From contig JAYJMM010000119.1 in the NCBI GenBank assembly GCA_037349105.1, forward strand, positions 5,963,001 to 6,027,000: 64,000 bases of DNA, written 5' to 3'. This DNA is from Limnomonas spitsbergensis (Eukaryota > Chlorophyta > Chlorophyceae > Chlamydomonadales). The notes under the pieces are model-generated. The model ran no database searches, was not told where the DNA came from, and was given only the letters and a program-made list of their open reading frames with translations. Shown one piece after another: positions 58,301-60,912 of this stretch. The first letter of the stretch is position 1, and each line of letters begins with the position of its first letter. The position numbers were made by a program, and so were the translations under genes.

Positions 58301-58930
58301 CCACATCCCCGCCGTTACCGTCCTCCTTTCAATAATACCGCCCCTCTCCTCTTTTCTTCCAGTTTCATGGTAGCTTTCCTAGCGCTCAGGCTCAACGGGT
58401 GGCTTCCATAAATCCATGCCTCAGGGTTTCATGGCACATTATTCATTTATTTATTTATATTCTTCTAGTCCACACCACTGCCTGAATATTCCGATTAAGG
58501 CTACATACCAGCAGCAACAGCAACAGCCTTTCTTTTTCTTTCGTGATTCAGCTACGTATCAGCTATACTCCAGTCTATGGCCGATGACCCCAGATGTGGC
58601 CAGCCATGCTACTTGGGCCACCCACCACAGGATGGCCCAGGCTGGATCCCAATTGGACCCTGGGCAGCCGCGGGGCGGCAGCGGGGCGGCCCGGCCCGGC
58701 AAAGGTGGCCGCATAGCCAGGAAAAAGAGAAACACTGAACAGCAATAGCAGCAACAGTAACAGCAACAGCAGCAACAGTAACTACAACAAAAAACAACAA
58801 AAACAACAGCAACAACAGCAACAATAAATACTATCTCACCATAACATCCAAATGTAGCCAGTCTGCCCCGAGCTCCACCATGCGTTTGCTCTCCTCGGCT
58901 AGCCTCGCAAAATCAGAAGACAGCATGGAC
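28320..58930 (-). CDS. RPE: Ribulose-5-phosphate 3-epimerase, cytosolic type (5'-partial; possibly broken)
   Basis: This enzyme interconverts ribulose-5-phosphate and xylulose-5-phosphate (pentose phosphate pathway; plastid forms serve the Calvin cycle). Exons, 5' to 3' on the minus strand: 58930-58840, 57917-57798, 56954-56901, 54194-54147, 52422-52312, 50489-50380, 28481-28320. Landmarks: [124 protein letters not shown]. Catalytic and metal residues expected for the TIM barrel (His and Asp of HLDVMD, His of DCHLM, Asp of VDGG) are all present. The sequence resembles animal/plant cytosolic RPE more than the plastid form. The first exon (start codon) was not found. Exon 6 reads VRPGFGGQ where VEPGFGGQ is usual, and near its end has two extra bases producing TGA before the donor. 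The following intron is about 21.9 kb. The gene may be a pseudogene, carry an assembly error, or splice differently. Confidence 0.88.
28876..29030. repeat. Two-copy 78-bp tandem repeat
   Basis: CAACAGGACATTTTGTTTCT and GCTAGCGATCACAATTG recur 78 bp later as CAACAGTCAATTTGGGTACT and GCTAGCGATCACATGTT, with GCTCAGCCANGCTA between. It lies in the large RPE intron. Confidence 0.75.
29070..29525 (-). CDS. Hypothetical zinc-finger-like open frame
   Basis: A 151-codon frame with a cluster [20 protein letters not shown] followed by IGREC: CxxC, then two His, then Cys, the spacing of a BED-like or C2HC finger found in transposase-related proteins. The C-terminus is a Gly/Glu-rich tail. It lies just outside the left end of the composite element and points away from it. 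It may be an exon of a decayed transposase; no DDE domain is visible nearby. Confidence 0.35.
   Translation of the reverse strand: MLLELLHDPMLPLTEGLAPLDTPRNQLSQPKKELYYTQCMIVLVWWIMNEPITCSRCGKVLKSADPANVRHHQIGRECMVASAIPRNLKRQRTLGFAPVPPLATPAATPAGGGRCGKVRGDGGGIRGSSGQRGPAEGEEEGSEGAHGQDEG
29742..30231 (-). CDS. Open frame C, left copy (unknown protein)
   Basis: A minus-strand frame beginning [20 protein letters not shown], shared with 48720-49217. A one-base indel moves the L copy between two frames near its middle; the shared C-terminus contains [15 protein letters not shown]. No domain is recognised. It could be the last exon of gene B. It lies immediately inside the outer terminus. Confidence 0.4.
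30818..30893 (-). other. 76-bp segment inverted relative to the right arm (L state)
   Basis: The segment is bounded by CACTGCAAGGA and TCCTTGCAGTG, exact inverted repeats. Relative to gene B, the same 76 bp is in opposite orientation in L and R (48630-48705), with a single base difference. In L, gene B reads on as [20 protein letters not shown]; in R it reads [22 protein letters not shown]. Confidence 0.85.
30874..31640 (-). pseudogene. Gene B, left copy: HTH-like protein of the element (damaged)
   Basis: Exon-like pieces encode [20 protein letters not shown], predicted as a helix-turn-helix, then a Cys/His-containing stretch [20 protein letters not shown], then a donor (GTGTCG|GTAAGT). A second exon follows with [15 protein letters not shown] and an amphipathic [20 protein letters not shown]. 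Relative to the right copy there are indels near the start (about 5 bp) and at TCGACTACTTATGC, so the frame is broken. Presumed DNA-binding or transposition protein; no known family recognised. Confidence 0.5.
32069..33478 (+). pseudogene. Gene A, left copy: unknown protein of the element
   Basis: A divergent neighbour of gene B. Pieces: [14 protein letters not shown] (broken here by a deletion); [20 protein letters not shown] with [20 protein letters not shown] and [39 protein letters not shown] ending in a GTGAGC donor; [20 protein letters not shown] with [17 protein letters not shown]; and [20 protein letters not shown] to the TGA at 33476-33478. Each copy of gene A in the window has a different lesion, so none is clearly intact. 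The function is unknown. The following in-frame segment is a GIY-YIG domain. Confidence 0.5.
33430..33885. repeat. Palindrome centre, arms about 2 kb
   Basis: CGGTTCTGAGTTGTTCTCC at about 33618-33636 meets its inverse GGACAACTCAGAACCG at about 33672, separated by about 38 bp. Inverted homology continues outward to about 31793 on the left and 35535 on the right. A small insertion (CAATG) and a few substitutions distinguish the arms. Confidence 0.9.
33479..33655 (+). CDS. GIY-YIG endonuclease domain fragment, in frame after the gene A stop
   Basis: Directly after TGA and in the same frame the translation reads [20 protein letters not shown], then [10 protein letters not shown] and [23 protein letters not shown] and YVGQS correspond to the GIY and YIG strands, and the Arg of NVRSRFLQH to the catalytic arginine. 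It is cut at the palindrome centre, so the late glutamate is probably missing. GIY-YIG nucleases serve homing endonucleases and Penelope-like retroelements. Either gene A plus this domain was one protein with a conserved stop, or an intron removes the stop. Confidence 0.65.
33660..35535 (-). repeat. Middle inverted copy (M) of the arm
   Basis: A reverse copy of L 31793-33655. It includes gene A on the minus strand with [20 protein letters not shown] followed by a stop after RMG, and a frameshifted GIY-YIG piece. It breaks off at about 35535 where the retroelement-like core begins. Confidence 0.85.
34362..35535 (-). repeat. Direct repeat left of the core
   Basis: This stretch and 46593-47733 are the same arm segment in the same orientation, about 1.15 kb, and they flank the core exactly. 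Both begin TGGTAGGTAGGCA and end near TAGCAGGTGT/AAGCAGGTGT. Confidence 0.85.
35536..36927 (+). other. 5' leader of the retroelement-like core
   Basis: Begins GTCACGGTATATTACGG at the break with the arm and leads without a long frame to the large open frame at 36928. It could contain a 5' LTR, but no second copy exists in the window and no tRNA primer-binding site was recognised. It contains a 456-bp inverted-repeat element at 35731-36186. Confidence 0.5.
35731..36186. mobile_element. Stowaway-like MITE or foldback, 24-bp perfect inverted repeats
   Basis: TACTTCGTCCCTTTCAAAAG+GACA at 35731-35754 has an exact reverse complement at 36163-36186. With TA as the target dinucleotide the ends read CTTCGTCCCTTT, similar to the CTCCCTCCGTCCC termini of Stowaway (Tc1/mariner) MITEs. 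It has no coding capacity. The alternative is a hairpin within an LTR. Confidence 0.6.
36928..43668 (+). CDS. gag-like: Gag-like polyprotein, 2246 codons
   Basis: A single long frame. Residues about 1-600 are Glu/Ala/Arg-rich and disordered. About 612-700 has six PPRGQA repeats. About 811-1090 is a helical capsid-like region ([20 protein letters not shown] ... [20 protein letters not shown]). CCHC knuckles lie at about 1165 ([14 protein letters not shown]), 1701 ([14 protein letters not shown]) and 2107 ([14 protein letters not shown]). At about 1429, [13 protein letters not shown] resembles a retropepsin active site with Ala in place of Gly. Coiled, charged linkers (a [13 protein letters not shown] run) separate them. 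Length is several times that of ordinary LTR-element Gag. There are no introns and no stops. The ATG used is the first long in-frame one; upstream in-frame codons are few. Overlaps the next frame by 217 nt. Confidence 0.75.
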   Translation: MRGLEPGEDLTEVADSLIAEEALQMAEKLAGPVDPAAEACRVSRPDRFLPREAGMQADGAVCVTRTGIGRGGPLPADSRSNLEFEQGPTQAGTPDLILDQVAEVSQSSGIRRDSGPDTAAQQNPPRVARVARRVLVDSCQPEHSAESAADPEGLAGHDKLQPGGKEMRSRRVPAVVKREGAGAQPAVTRQVWQDSAEPLAAFKNSAVPVGKPWADLISEEEMSDPAQEERVQRSKAGMRPVQQLRHRRMLFRRGAGSTAYGTPLSRFPPIVGKPVQRSKAEAGSRIRTSTSKKGSLYGFFHNPAWAHEESPGYPERSKARTVVKVEEAIEEQPQPFGWARILLWATHLWKQICSRTFAHFSDQVTAIEEFKAHHLREWATKAMMGIPHTGQDRATLLAALGQVSKGGAEHEAALAVKTFADEWCNGVTGDQEEPGSEPEDEKDQEWEGFETVAQRPEELREVHRWQQQARVAPTPIPRSEAFEISSEPSLRGRPRGGEAPMASSPAASERAELTSRSLARMAEQGVDTCRASRQESYALLRIVEGKENICQEVQVDHIEEFLRNRQVGPARGTLQEVEPAGSTRSSGPRRQEAREETRSDSYARDYTGGTQPGRQYQAPPRGQAGSTEQPGGYSQEPPREQAGSREQHDRQNREPPRGQAYGADQRNWQGQEPPRGQAGNSGSAQQSWQNQGPPRGQAESDRGAQPWRSGLVEQQSRSEAGWPPHAGSRDSASMACRRPSGENHAQEEPDNRHNGYQQDRNPSGGGGDGSGSHSGSEDSGSTGADRRGPGARRESGDQEMRRLDREQARNNLQLQQQMISQLAGVAKFAKIPTIQGNVPVLDMSHPGAVAAMTYCQACGYWGSHNRLALSDELPALAVVAGEITGSCQSPSTMAMLVKSLVKLWDSKPACVGPLMSAIRAAPHAGERAAREVDKIRDLWTAPVGEQCRETSLLTLWIRVVQAEVGKPTSEERTAISNLRLGVKTTLDPEVKSEETVEAFAHRVLSTAHLLRISRDAVDHFGRRHSVSHMFHDGLPAATKAKLSEFVVTVPGYLSMTDEDQIAVLTQQVVMWEKFALEMGDLGGASLRQVASSGLGQGEAQNNRGRRERTGQWEMRARLDGAVIPAGPAAAQQQRSEGKPRGVSWADQPAAQHNSAGSAMGAAKACYQCGSTAHLARDCRVPRARDERRDERREERRDERRPAPLATDITTGQARPPPQQYPLPPRPPQGQAAGRPYDRNQGNRPYPRPGPGQGGQAQPAAHVSHLTGPTWQAEPEGWHQTMAEMLSESVALMTQVGLAPKPVESKQAVHNARPKSFLPEPFRKEEPEQSLREPASRKGEKRMVLSRLADDMIDIRLHVFKLNERLSSLSCATLPMGADQRGEASRGKQESRVVPAAPKLQYFQNDRSNLEQCVGLMVKGKVLVAQKALMDSACSCHVITVNIAEQLVAMGAELVRTNEKIRTTDNAGADLYGILFIYVVYGYGGPNAIMEPTVVRVVKTPPDAYEHLVGNPEFLKYDGVLEAAGRLTLRPREGAQGARGSMDLTLPLELASPVGGYQAAAVAWAGFQCGFAERGGWPAASIEEEHEPLLQHAMAHRAGAAMQALANYGEPHEASLQNRKPQQARGAQKQHREVPVGPATAPPQERRERRQAEEPQSRAEPQVEAAADMAENIRRAHLAATMPVVRKEFLRRNHKSSEENPCTLCGAKGWHTAECCDSRVLDLSKSGLRAEAPKSMQQEVCRGRPAPGTREADKVVAPEVEVATRGAAAQSGEADPSQGQSGSKDEEEEEEEDSEREAEPQGAVRSRESRELDRLRYQQRFAQKALKDMEVQLYQQSAAFVQYLRLQMARWGDIKSVDSVMTEVQKEYILRADQLPGLYQAIGDLQAGRPQNRVPVDPELAANIQEALLPASPWDSDPEGEGEPPSTVVPAEAKQKDPGLNNPGGANRAKMASPDAHRERRGTEAAVEAEDKAPRERSRSAQRGQVREHQAVAPMPGVKSQLTEHNTGDSSPADVQAKGRWRRSPSEGDSDGRIHTRKESPGPEQRGSMPRGRSLERGSGSLARSVRKGDQEQDRRRAADRSPPGRAQAGQGRAARPIVLGLRDGGVCFKCHQPGHYASECPDWRPVMAGNNSRLDRPRVPAGSERGMEAEGHSLEGPEDRLRRAYETEQRTSFEEWKAQRAAASQSGLPGPPGRQGTSMQDAPRWEGLARHTHAWRRSMGGLIRPPAQPRFRATRWQRFRGTPSGC
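43452..45641 (+). CDS. Second large protein of the core, -1 frame, ends at TAG
   Basis: A 729-codon frame overlapping the Gag-like frame by 217 nt in the -1 register, the layout of Gag-Pol frameshifting, but no canonical slippery heptamer was found. Middle to C-terminal parts look folded: [61 protein letters not shown] recognise no reverse transcriptase (no YxDD), RNase H or integrase HHCC motif. A TAG at 45639-45641 is followed in the same frame by another 315 codons. Confidence 0.6.
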   Translation: MEGAEGCCKPERAAGTTRATGHINARCSQVGGSRKAHTCLASIHGRFDQAAGTAQVQGNQVAEVPGDTQWVLEGQVPLQKHHWKVAMESLAMNHYGTMPAGSAMSIHHTGGIMRDLQRRGYPAPCEDWPNLLQKFRIEELSDHYDRVNEANRVAQADRHQHDDEEGEASPSEDDSANSDRGSDSREDTPMPDQESVLPCPGTPEVPLHIGSAANGAAARAQVSVSRTGRHRGAQGAATRSSGGNTAEPVRNHCCTSSRYNPGGWGETASGPPSRGVSDRWSAGRDEDTAYDQDGEGHRNQASDREHVQPRPIPPGPPEGRGFVQWYRLGDEMPGSAATEAMLTVPEDSHDGICRIQNHRLLPSREVVCVNRQAAMQAVARLVFPWDAVTAVLLIAALKGYIKPSTVMAELMQREWRHPIWSHCVDRAVHLVCQEGVTAVNAADMARWEVPDRVRTDGVWQGAQLGFMSAPWAQHCAHSLLGHPSLRDCAFYVPVQAVAAGTYGRSSEAAEGTYDCAGLCHGGKPRRVEDIIEAAILIPRVVAGQAVPWGLAPGDARAAIPVQRAVSYYYEEVQEEEIPVSEAWIHMHASRNDMPVFFFARSEGNVAIVRCANVDEAEFHAHEYARGADPAVWTVMMMVLQRTMLPGQMSAAMQEVWSVGAQWAPAEFECPTWPYGARPASDSGSMWEEEFELARSPFALERLEECVQQWVRKERKAWQEDRASSVTPHC
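45642..46598 (+). CDS. Continuation of the -1 frame after TAG, truncated by the right arm
   Basis: In frame with the previous protein, separated only by one TAG. It encodes an acidic, Ser/Gly-rich tail ([38 protein letters not shown]). Its own stop, TAG at 46596-46598, lies in right-arm sequence, so the original 3' part of the element has been lost at about 46592. Readthrough or a null mutation could explain the internal TAG. Confidence 0.5.
   Translation, partial: ANAVTVQLWKQAHPAGVRTLHPLFRGVGSGTYEEELVELRDQPALGHWRIGRWGARRWDPNPDSSDGSQESSEQPGPFAPFQAAFVTTLGATASEWEWLETIDQELESAAPAAETRDRAEPRTPSGSCILRDNSERRLVAGHPDGRSQGFREGEDPSQWDTSLPGGESEDPLEGLPPLVADSESDGEPYGASSPPLPGGVISIGWPVARSADMPGEPASACPGPESPGQSLEEAMEQLQQQWMSNGDWERAAIEETRRNLEWEFELGERLPALGENPRQAADPLMTASWETADGRPNSNSSRDRQMSEPVQPVARDPW
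46593..47733 (-). repeat. Direct repeat right of the core
   Basis: The partner of 34362-35535. Differences between the copies include single substitutions and small indels (for example GGGGGTAGCC versus GGGGTAGCC), so they are not freshly made. Confidence 0.8.
47895..48383 (+). CDS. Gene B, right copy: HTH-like protein, first exon-sized frame
   Basis: 162 codons, [20 protein letters not shown] onward, with [20 protein letters not shown] as a helix-turn-helix (about residues 60-80), then [20 protein letters not shown] and [20 protein letters not shown]. The stop TAG corresponds to CAG in the left copy, which there reads VVSQYAYVS up to a GTAAGT donor. The right copy therefore has a nonsense change 12 codons before the splice site. 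Presumed DNA-binding protein of the element; family unknown. Confidence 0.5.
   Translation: MEASPSFSPGRKRSGVRHTGLTPKESRENDHAPSAAMLRFPLLHRCNMGYPYVFQGESYLDICDEFGIGKSACQNLIKDVNRCAKAGVAGPCCHPRLSKKQPFCLPAHIGRVRLHGPAFAVCDMECDVQALALNTNIITQHLWQFEEQTRQKGEHDVETVVS
48485..48680 (+). CDS. Gene B, right copy: second exon with switched C-terminus
   Basis: After an acceptor CATGCGCAG, the frame reads [20 protein letters not shown], then [20 protein letters not shown] and LKRRHCK, then [17 protein letters not shown] because the 76-bp segment at 48630-48705 is in the opposite orientation to the left arm. Confidence 0.5.
48630..48705 (+). other. 76-bp segment inverted relative to the left arm (R state)
   Basis: The counterpart of 30818-30893. 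The bounding inverted repeats CACTGCAAGGA / TCCTTGCAGTG are intact in both copies. The flank on the gene B side (GCCTGGTTGAAGCGTCGG) is the same in both arms, which shows that only the segment has turned. Confidence 0.85.
48720..49217 (+). CDS. Open frame C, right copy (unknown protein)
   Basis: 165 codons, [20 protein letters not shown] to NANRNQDLS, open throughout. The left copy is the same protein with one frame break. Retention of the start, the middle and the C-terminus suggests coding. No domain is recognised. Confidence 0.45.
   Translation: MARVLCTPSDYHKFHPSGKTHTVKSTHMHHVRWPDQGEFSLPLNRSLGCCAHGCIACMAHPLHHEASNIPALSALHLSIPLLQAFAKSTRAPHKGEATATTRVSKGYRDRKALLPTAAKEPGGFQSLESTPPPVCLTPPIRAKVFIARAQNAPKTMNANRNQDLS
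49346..50379. other. RPE intron sequence right of the composite element
   Basis: An open frame at 49355-49675 (+) starts [20 protein letters not shown] but matches nothing I know. Long C runs occur at about 49830-49875 and 50300. A TTCGATACC word at 49645 resembles a B box but no tRNA fold could be drawn. Nothing else is supported. Confidence 0.5.
50463..50790 (-). repeat. Tandem copies of RPE exon 6 acceptor edge
   Basis: On the plus strand ACAGTCATGACCAGAACCTG plus CACCAGC occurs at 50473, 50614 and 50755, a 141-bp period. Read on the minus strand each is GTGCAG then GTTCTGGTCATGACTGT, the acceptor and first codons (VLVMTV) of exon 6. The innermost copy (50489) is the exon. The two outer copies read VGP-like codons next and then diverge into intron. 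Confidence 0.9.
50995..51125 (+). repeat. Dispersed repeat C, copy 3
   Basis: GTCAATGACATTACACCTTT, then GGGCCCTGCT, then AAGGCTTGGCCGTGAGGGCG, an A/G-rich block and ATGTATCCAAGTGG. A related short block lies at 51138-51200. It lies in RPE intron 5. Confidence 0.6.
51409..51580. repeat. AT-rich foldback
   Basis: CTAGATATTTGTTTTATATA at 51430 and its near complement around 51540-51562 (GAACAAATATCTAG) can pair. The outer words ATACTTTTC and GAAAGTAT also pair. It could be a short hairpin element; no known family fits. Confidence 0.55.
51655..51846. repeat. Dispersed repeat D, copy 2
   Basis: The counterpart of 7607-7822, sharing GCTTTGCCTTCCCTCATAAT and the tail CAAATCAAATC in the same orientation. 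Copies differ by many substitutions and indels. Confidence 0.75.
52010..52092. repeat. 43-bp tandem duplication
   Basis: CCAATGTGGGGTTGACCGGC followed by CGGCANAGNGCACTGCATT occurs twice, at 52011 and 52050, in RPE intron 5. Almost identical copies imply a recent event. Confidence 0.85.
52440..52582. repeat. GGGCA minisatellite next to an acceptor
   Basis: Runs of GGGCA interspersed with GGGCTCAAATGCATC begin about 15 bp upstream (on the minus strand) of the RPE exon 5 acceptor at 52423-52424. They form G-quadruplex-prone arrays. Confidence 0.85.
52740..52916. repeat. 37-bp minisatellite
   Basis: CTTCAGCCTGGAGCTGCTGC followed by GAGCGTGAAGCCTGGAG repeats with a 37-bp period from 52742, about 4.7 copies, in RPE intron 4. 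Confidence 0.9.
53090..54134. repeat. Telomere-like 14-bp minisatellite, about 1 kb
   Basis: About 70 copies of CCCTCAACCCTAAG and variants (CCCTAGG, ACCTCAA, CTTAAAG). The CCCTAA core resembles plant/algal telomere repeats, but the 14-bp higher-order unit and the position inside an intron argue against a telomere. The array begins about 13 bp from the donor of RPE exon 4 (GT read at 54146-54145). Confidence 0.93.
54348..54551 (-). mobile_element. MITE-A copy 18
   Basis: An inverted copy, CTGTGTTTAATTTTCAGGCT to GAAAAATGAAACGCTG, with the GTAGCT word tripled near its end. No target duplication is seen. It lies in RPE intron 3. Confidence 0.8.
54560..56670. other. RPE intron 3 body
   Basis: About 2.1 kb without recognised genes. 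A few open frames of 70-130 codons show no domain. A CTC-rich tract lies at 55505-55560, and the word ATCACC/ACCAAA recurs loosely at 55730-56420. The hypothetical frame at 55847-56206 (+) has no support beyond being open. Confidence 0.5.
56679..56867 (-). mobile_element. MITE-A copy 19 between flank duplications
   Basis: An inverted copy 33 bp from the donor of RPE exon 3. Flanks are related over about 25 bp: CCCCATTGAGTGCCTGAGAC at 56655 and CCCCAACTGAGTGTCTGTGA at 56874. As at 17531, the element sits between longer duplicates than a normal target duplication. Confidence 0.75.
57399..57790. repeat. 60-bp minisatellite next to a donor
   Basis: About 6.5 copies of a 60-bp unit with TCTGGCCCAGATCGCAGCAG and GTCAGGATCCTACTTGCCTC. 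Unit starts fall at 57459, 57519, 57579, 57639, 57699 and 57759. It ends about 10 bp from the donor of RPE exon 2 (GT read at 57797-57796). Confidence 0.92.
58524..58737 (+). mobile_element. MITE-A copy 20 with perfect target duplication
   Basis: A GATTCAG-subfamily copy, CAGCCTTTCTTTTTCTTTCG to AAAAAGAGAAACACTG. Flanks AACAGCAA at 58516-58523 and 58738-58745 are identical (8/8), although the site lies in a CAA/CAG-rich stretch that raises the chance of a match. A CGGGGCGGC word inside is doubled. Confidence 0.88.
58738..58828. repeat. CAA/CAG microsatellite
   Basis: AACAGCAATAGCAGCAACAG and further CAA/CAG triplets run up to the donor of RPE exon 1 (58839). The same composition precedes the MITE at 58510-58523, so the MITE inserted into the microsatellite. 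Confidence 0.85.
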
Positions 58931-58939
58931 CTGCCGAGT

Positions 58940-59200
58940 GGTGGAGGAAGGGGGGAAAGGGGGGGGGTGGAGGGGGGGGGCAGGGGCGGGAGTGGAGGGG
59001 GGGGGGGGCAGGGGCGGGAGTGGAGGGGGGGGGGGGGCAGGGGCGGGTGTGGAGGGGGGGGGGGGCAGGGGCGGGAGTGGAGGGGGGGGGGGGCAGGGGC
59101 GGGAGTGGAGGGGGGGGGCAGGGGCGGGAGTGGAGGGGGGGGGCAGGGGCGGGAGTGGAGGGGGGGGGGCAGGGGCGGGAGTGGACGGGGGGGGAGCCAC
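58940..59200. repeat. G-rich minisatellite next to an acceptor
   Basis: About nine units of GCAGGGGCGGGAGTGGAG with a G run of 8-10 between. The array starts within about 15 bp of the acceptor of RPE exon 1 (read at 58932-58931); on the gene strand it is a C-rich polypyrimidine tract. High G-quadruplex potential. Assembly length here may be unreliable. Confidence 0.9.
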
Positions 59201-59633
59201 AGTAGGCAGAGTTATGACTGATAGAATAAGGCAAGGTGCTGTTTCGGATGCTAAATATGACGAAATTAGATATGGCAGCAGCAGCGGGAGCACCTGCGGG
59301 AGTGGACAGGTCTTCATGGCACCGCTCTATAACGTCCGATTACATCTGCCTTCCTTGGCTATGGTGCTCTGGCCACAGGCAAGTGCCTTCCAGGCTATGG
59401 AGCACTGGATACAGGCGAATGCAGCTTTAGAAGCTTCGACAGCAGAGGTACCATGGGGGGACAGGGTGGGGATAGAAGCTGAGACGATGCAGGCTACTGG
59501 GCAGTACAGGCTGCTGGGCAGTGCAGGCTGCTGGGCAGTACAGGCTGGTGGGCAATGCTGGCTAGCCTACATGATCTAGATATCCCATGGTGGAGCCTAT
59601 GGCAGCAGAACTCAAACACTTGCAAGCAAACAT

Positions 59634-59810
59634 TAGCATTTTCTTCTTGATTCAGCTACATATCAGCTACACTCCAGCCTATGGCAGGTGACCCCAGGAG
59701 TAGCCAGCCATGCTGCTTGGGCTGCCGCCACAGGATGGCCCAGGCTTGATCCCAATCGGGCCTGGGGCGGCCCGGCAAAGGTGGCCTCGTAGCCGGAAAA
59801 AGAAACACTG
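59634..59810 (+). mobile_element. MITE-A copy 21
   Basis: A GATTCAG-subfamily copy starting TAGCATTTTC, where three C/G-to-T/A transitions have altered CAGTGTTTTC, and ending GAAAAAGAAACACTG. Flanks GCAAACAT (59626-59633) and GTAAACAT (59811-59818) match at 7/8. Confidence 0.86.
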
Positions 59811-60189
59811 GTAAACATGAAAGACAATCGACACATCTGATGTATTTGGTAACCCAGCACGATCTGCATCTACTGGAACAGTGTTAGGATCTGACAACAT
59901 AGAAGGGACTCAGGTGTGACGTGAGACGATGTGTTACACCGCAAAACAGTAAAATGTGACTTAAAGACAGTAAAATACTTGTGGCGCCGTCAAACGGCCC
60001 ATCGTCACGACTGTAAATCTCTGAATACTGTCATGGAAACAGAGAGCAGCAAGACTGCTGAAGAAGGACTTGAAGATCCATAGCTACCTATTATGATGCC
60101 TCCAAATGCATTACTCCTCAAAGTTGCAATTCTGAGTGTACAGCCATGTGGTGTACTCAGCCCTGCCATGCATCAGGAGTTTCTGCAAG

Positions 60190-60912
60190 CTGCCATGCAT
60201 GCTCCCCTCACCATTTCACAGTCATGCAGGCTCCCTTCAGCCATTCATGCTCTCTCAGCCATGCATGCTCCCTTCAGCCATAGGCCATGCATGCTCCCTT
60301 CAACCTTTCACAGGCCATGCATGCTCGCTTCAGCCATTCATGCTCTCTCAGCCATGCATGCTCCCTTCAGCCATAGGCCATGCATGCTCCCTTCAGCCAT
60401 AGGCCATGCATGCTCCCTTCAGCCATAGGCCATGCATGCTCCCTTCAACCTTTCACAGGCCATGCATGCTCGCTTCAGCCATTCATGCTCTCTCAGCCAT
60501 GCATGCTCCCTTCAGCCGTAGGCCATGCATGCTCCCTTCAACCTTTCACAGGCCATGGATGCTCCCTTCAGCCAATCATGCTCTCTCAGCCATGCATGCT
60601 CCCTTCAGCCGTAGGCCATGCATGCTCCCCTCAACCTTTCACAGTCATGCATGCTCCCTTCAGCCATTCACGCTCTCTCAGCCATGCATGCTCCCTTCAG
60701 CCATAGGCCATGCATGCTACCTAAACCCTTTCACAGGCCATGCATGCTCCCCTCAGCCATGCATGCTCTCTCAGCCATACATGCTCCCTTCAGCCATAGG
60801 CCATGCATGCTCTCTCAGCCATGCATGCTCCCTTCAGCCATAGGCCACGCATGCTCCCTTCAGCCAAAGGCCATGCATGCTCCCCTCAGCCGTGCATGCT
60901 CCCTTCGCCCTT
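60190..60912. repeat. Minisatellite of CATGCATGCTCCCTTCAGCC units
   Basis: About 28 units of CATGCATGCTCCCTTCAGCC with spacers ATAGGC, TTTCACAGGC or ATTCATGCTCTCT in a higher-order pattern. The open plus-strand frames (Met/His/Ala/Pro/Phe/Ser repeats) are repeat translation. Confidence 0.93.

Noticed and set aside
58880..59579. Gly/Arg-rich or Pro-rich proteins on either strand
   Set aside because: Translations of the G-run minisatellite; the only supported coding here is RPE exon 1 on the minus strand.
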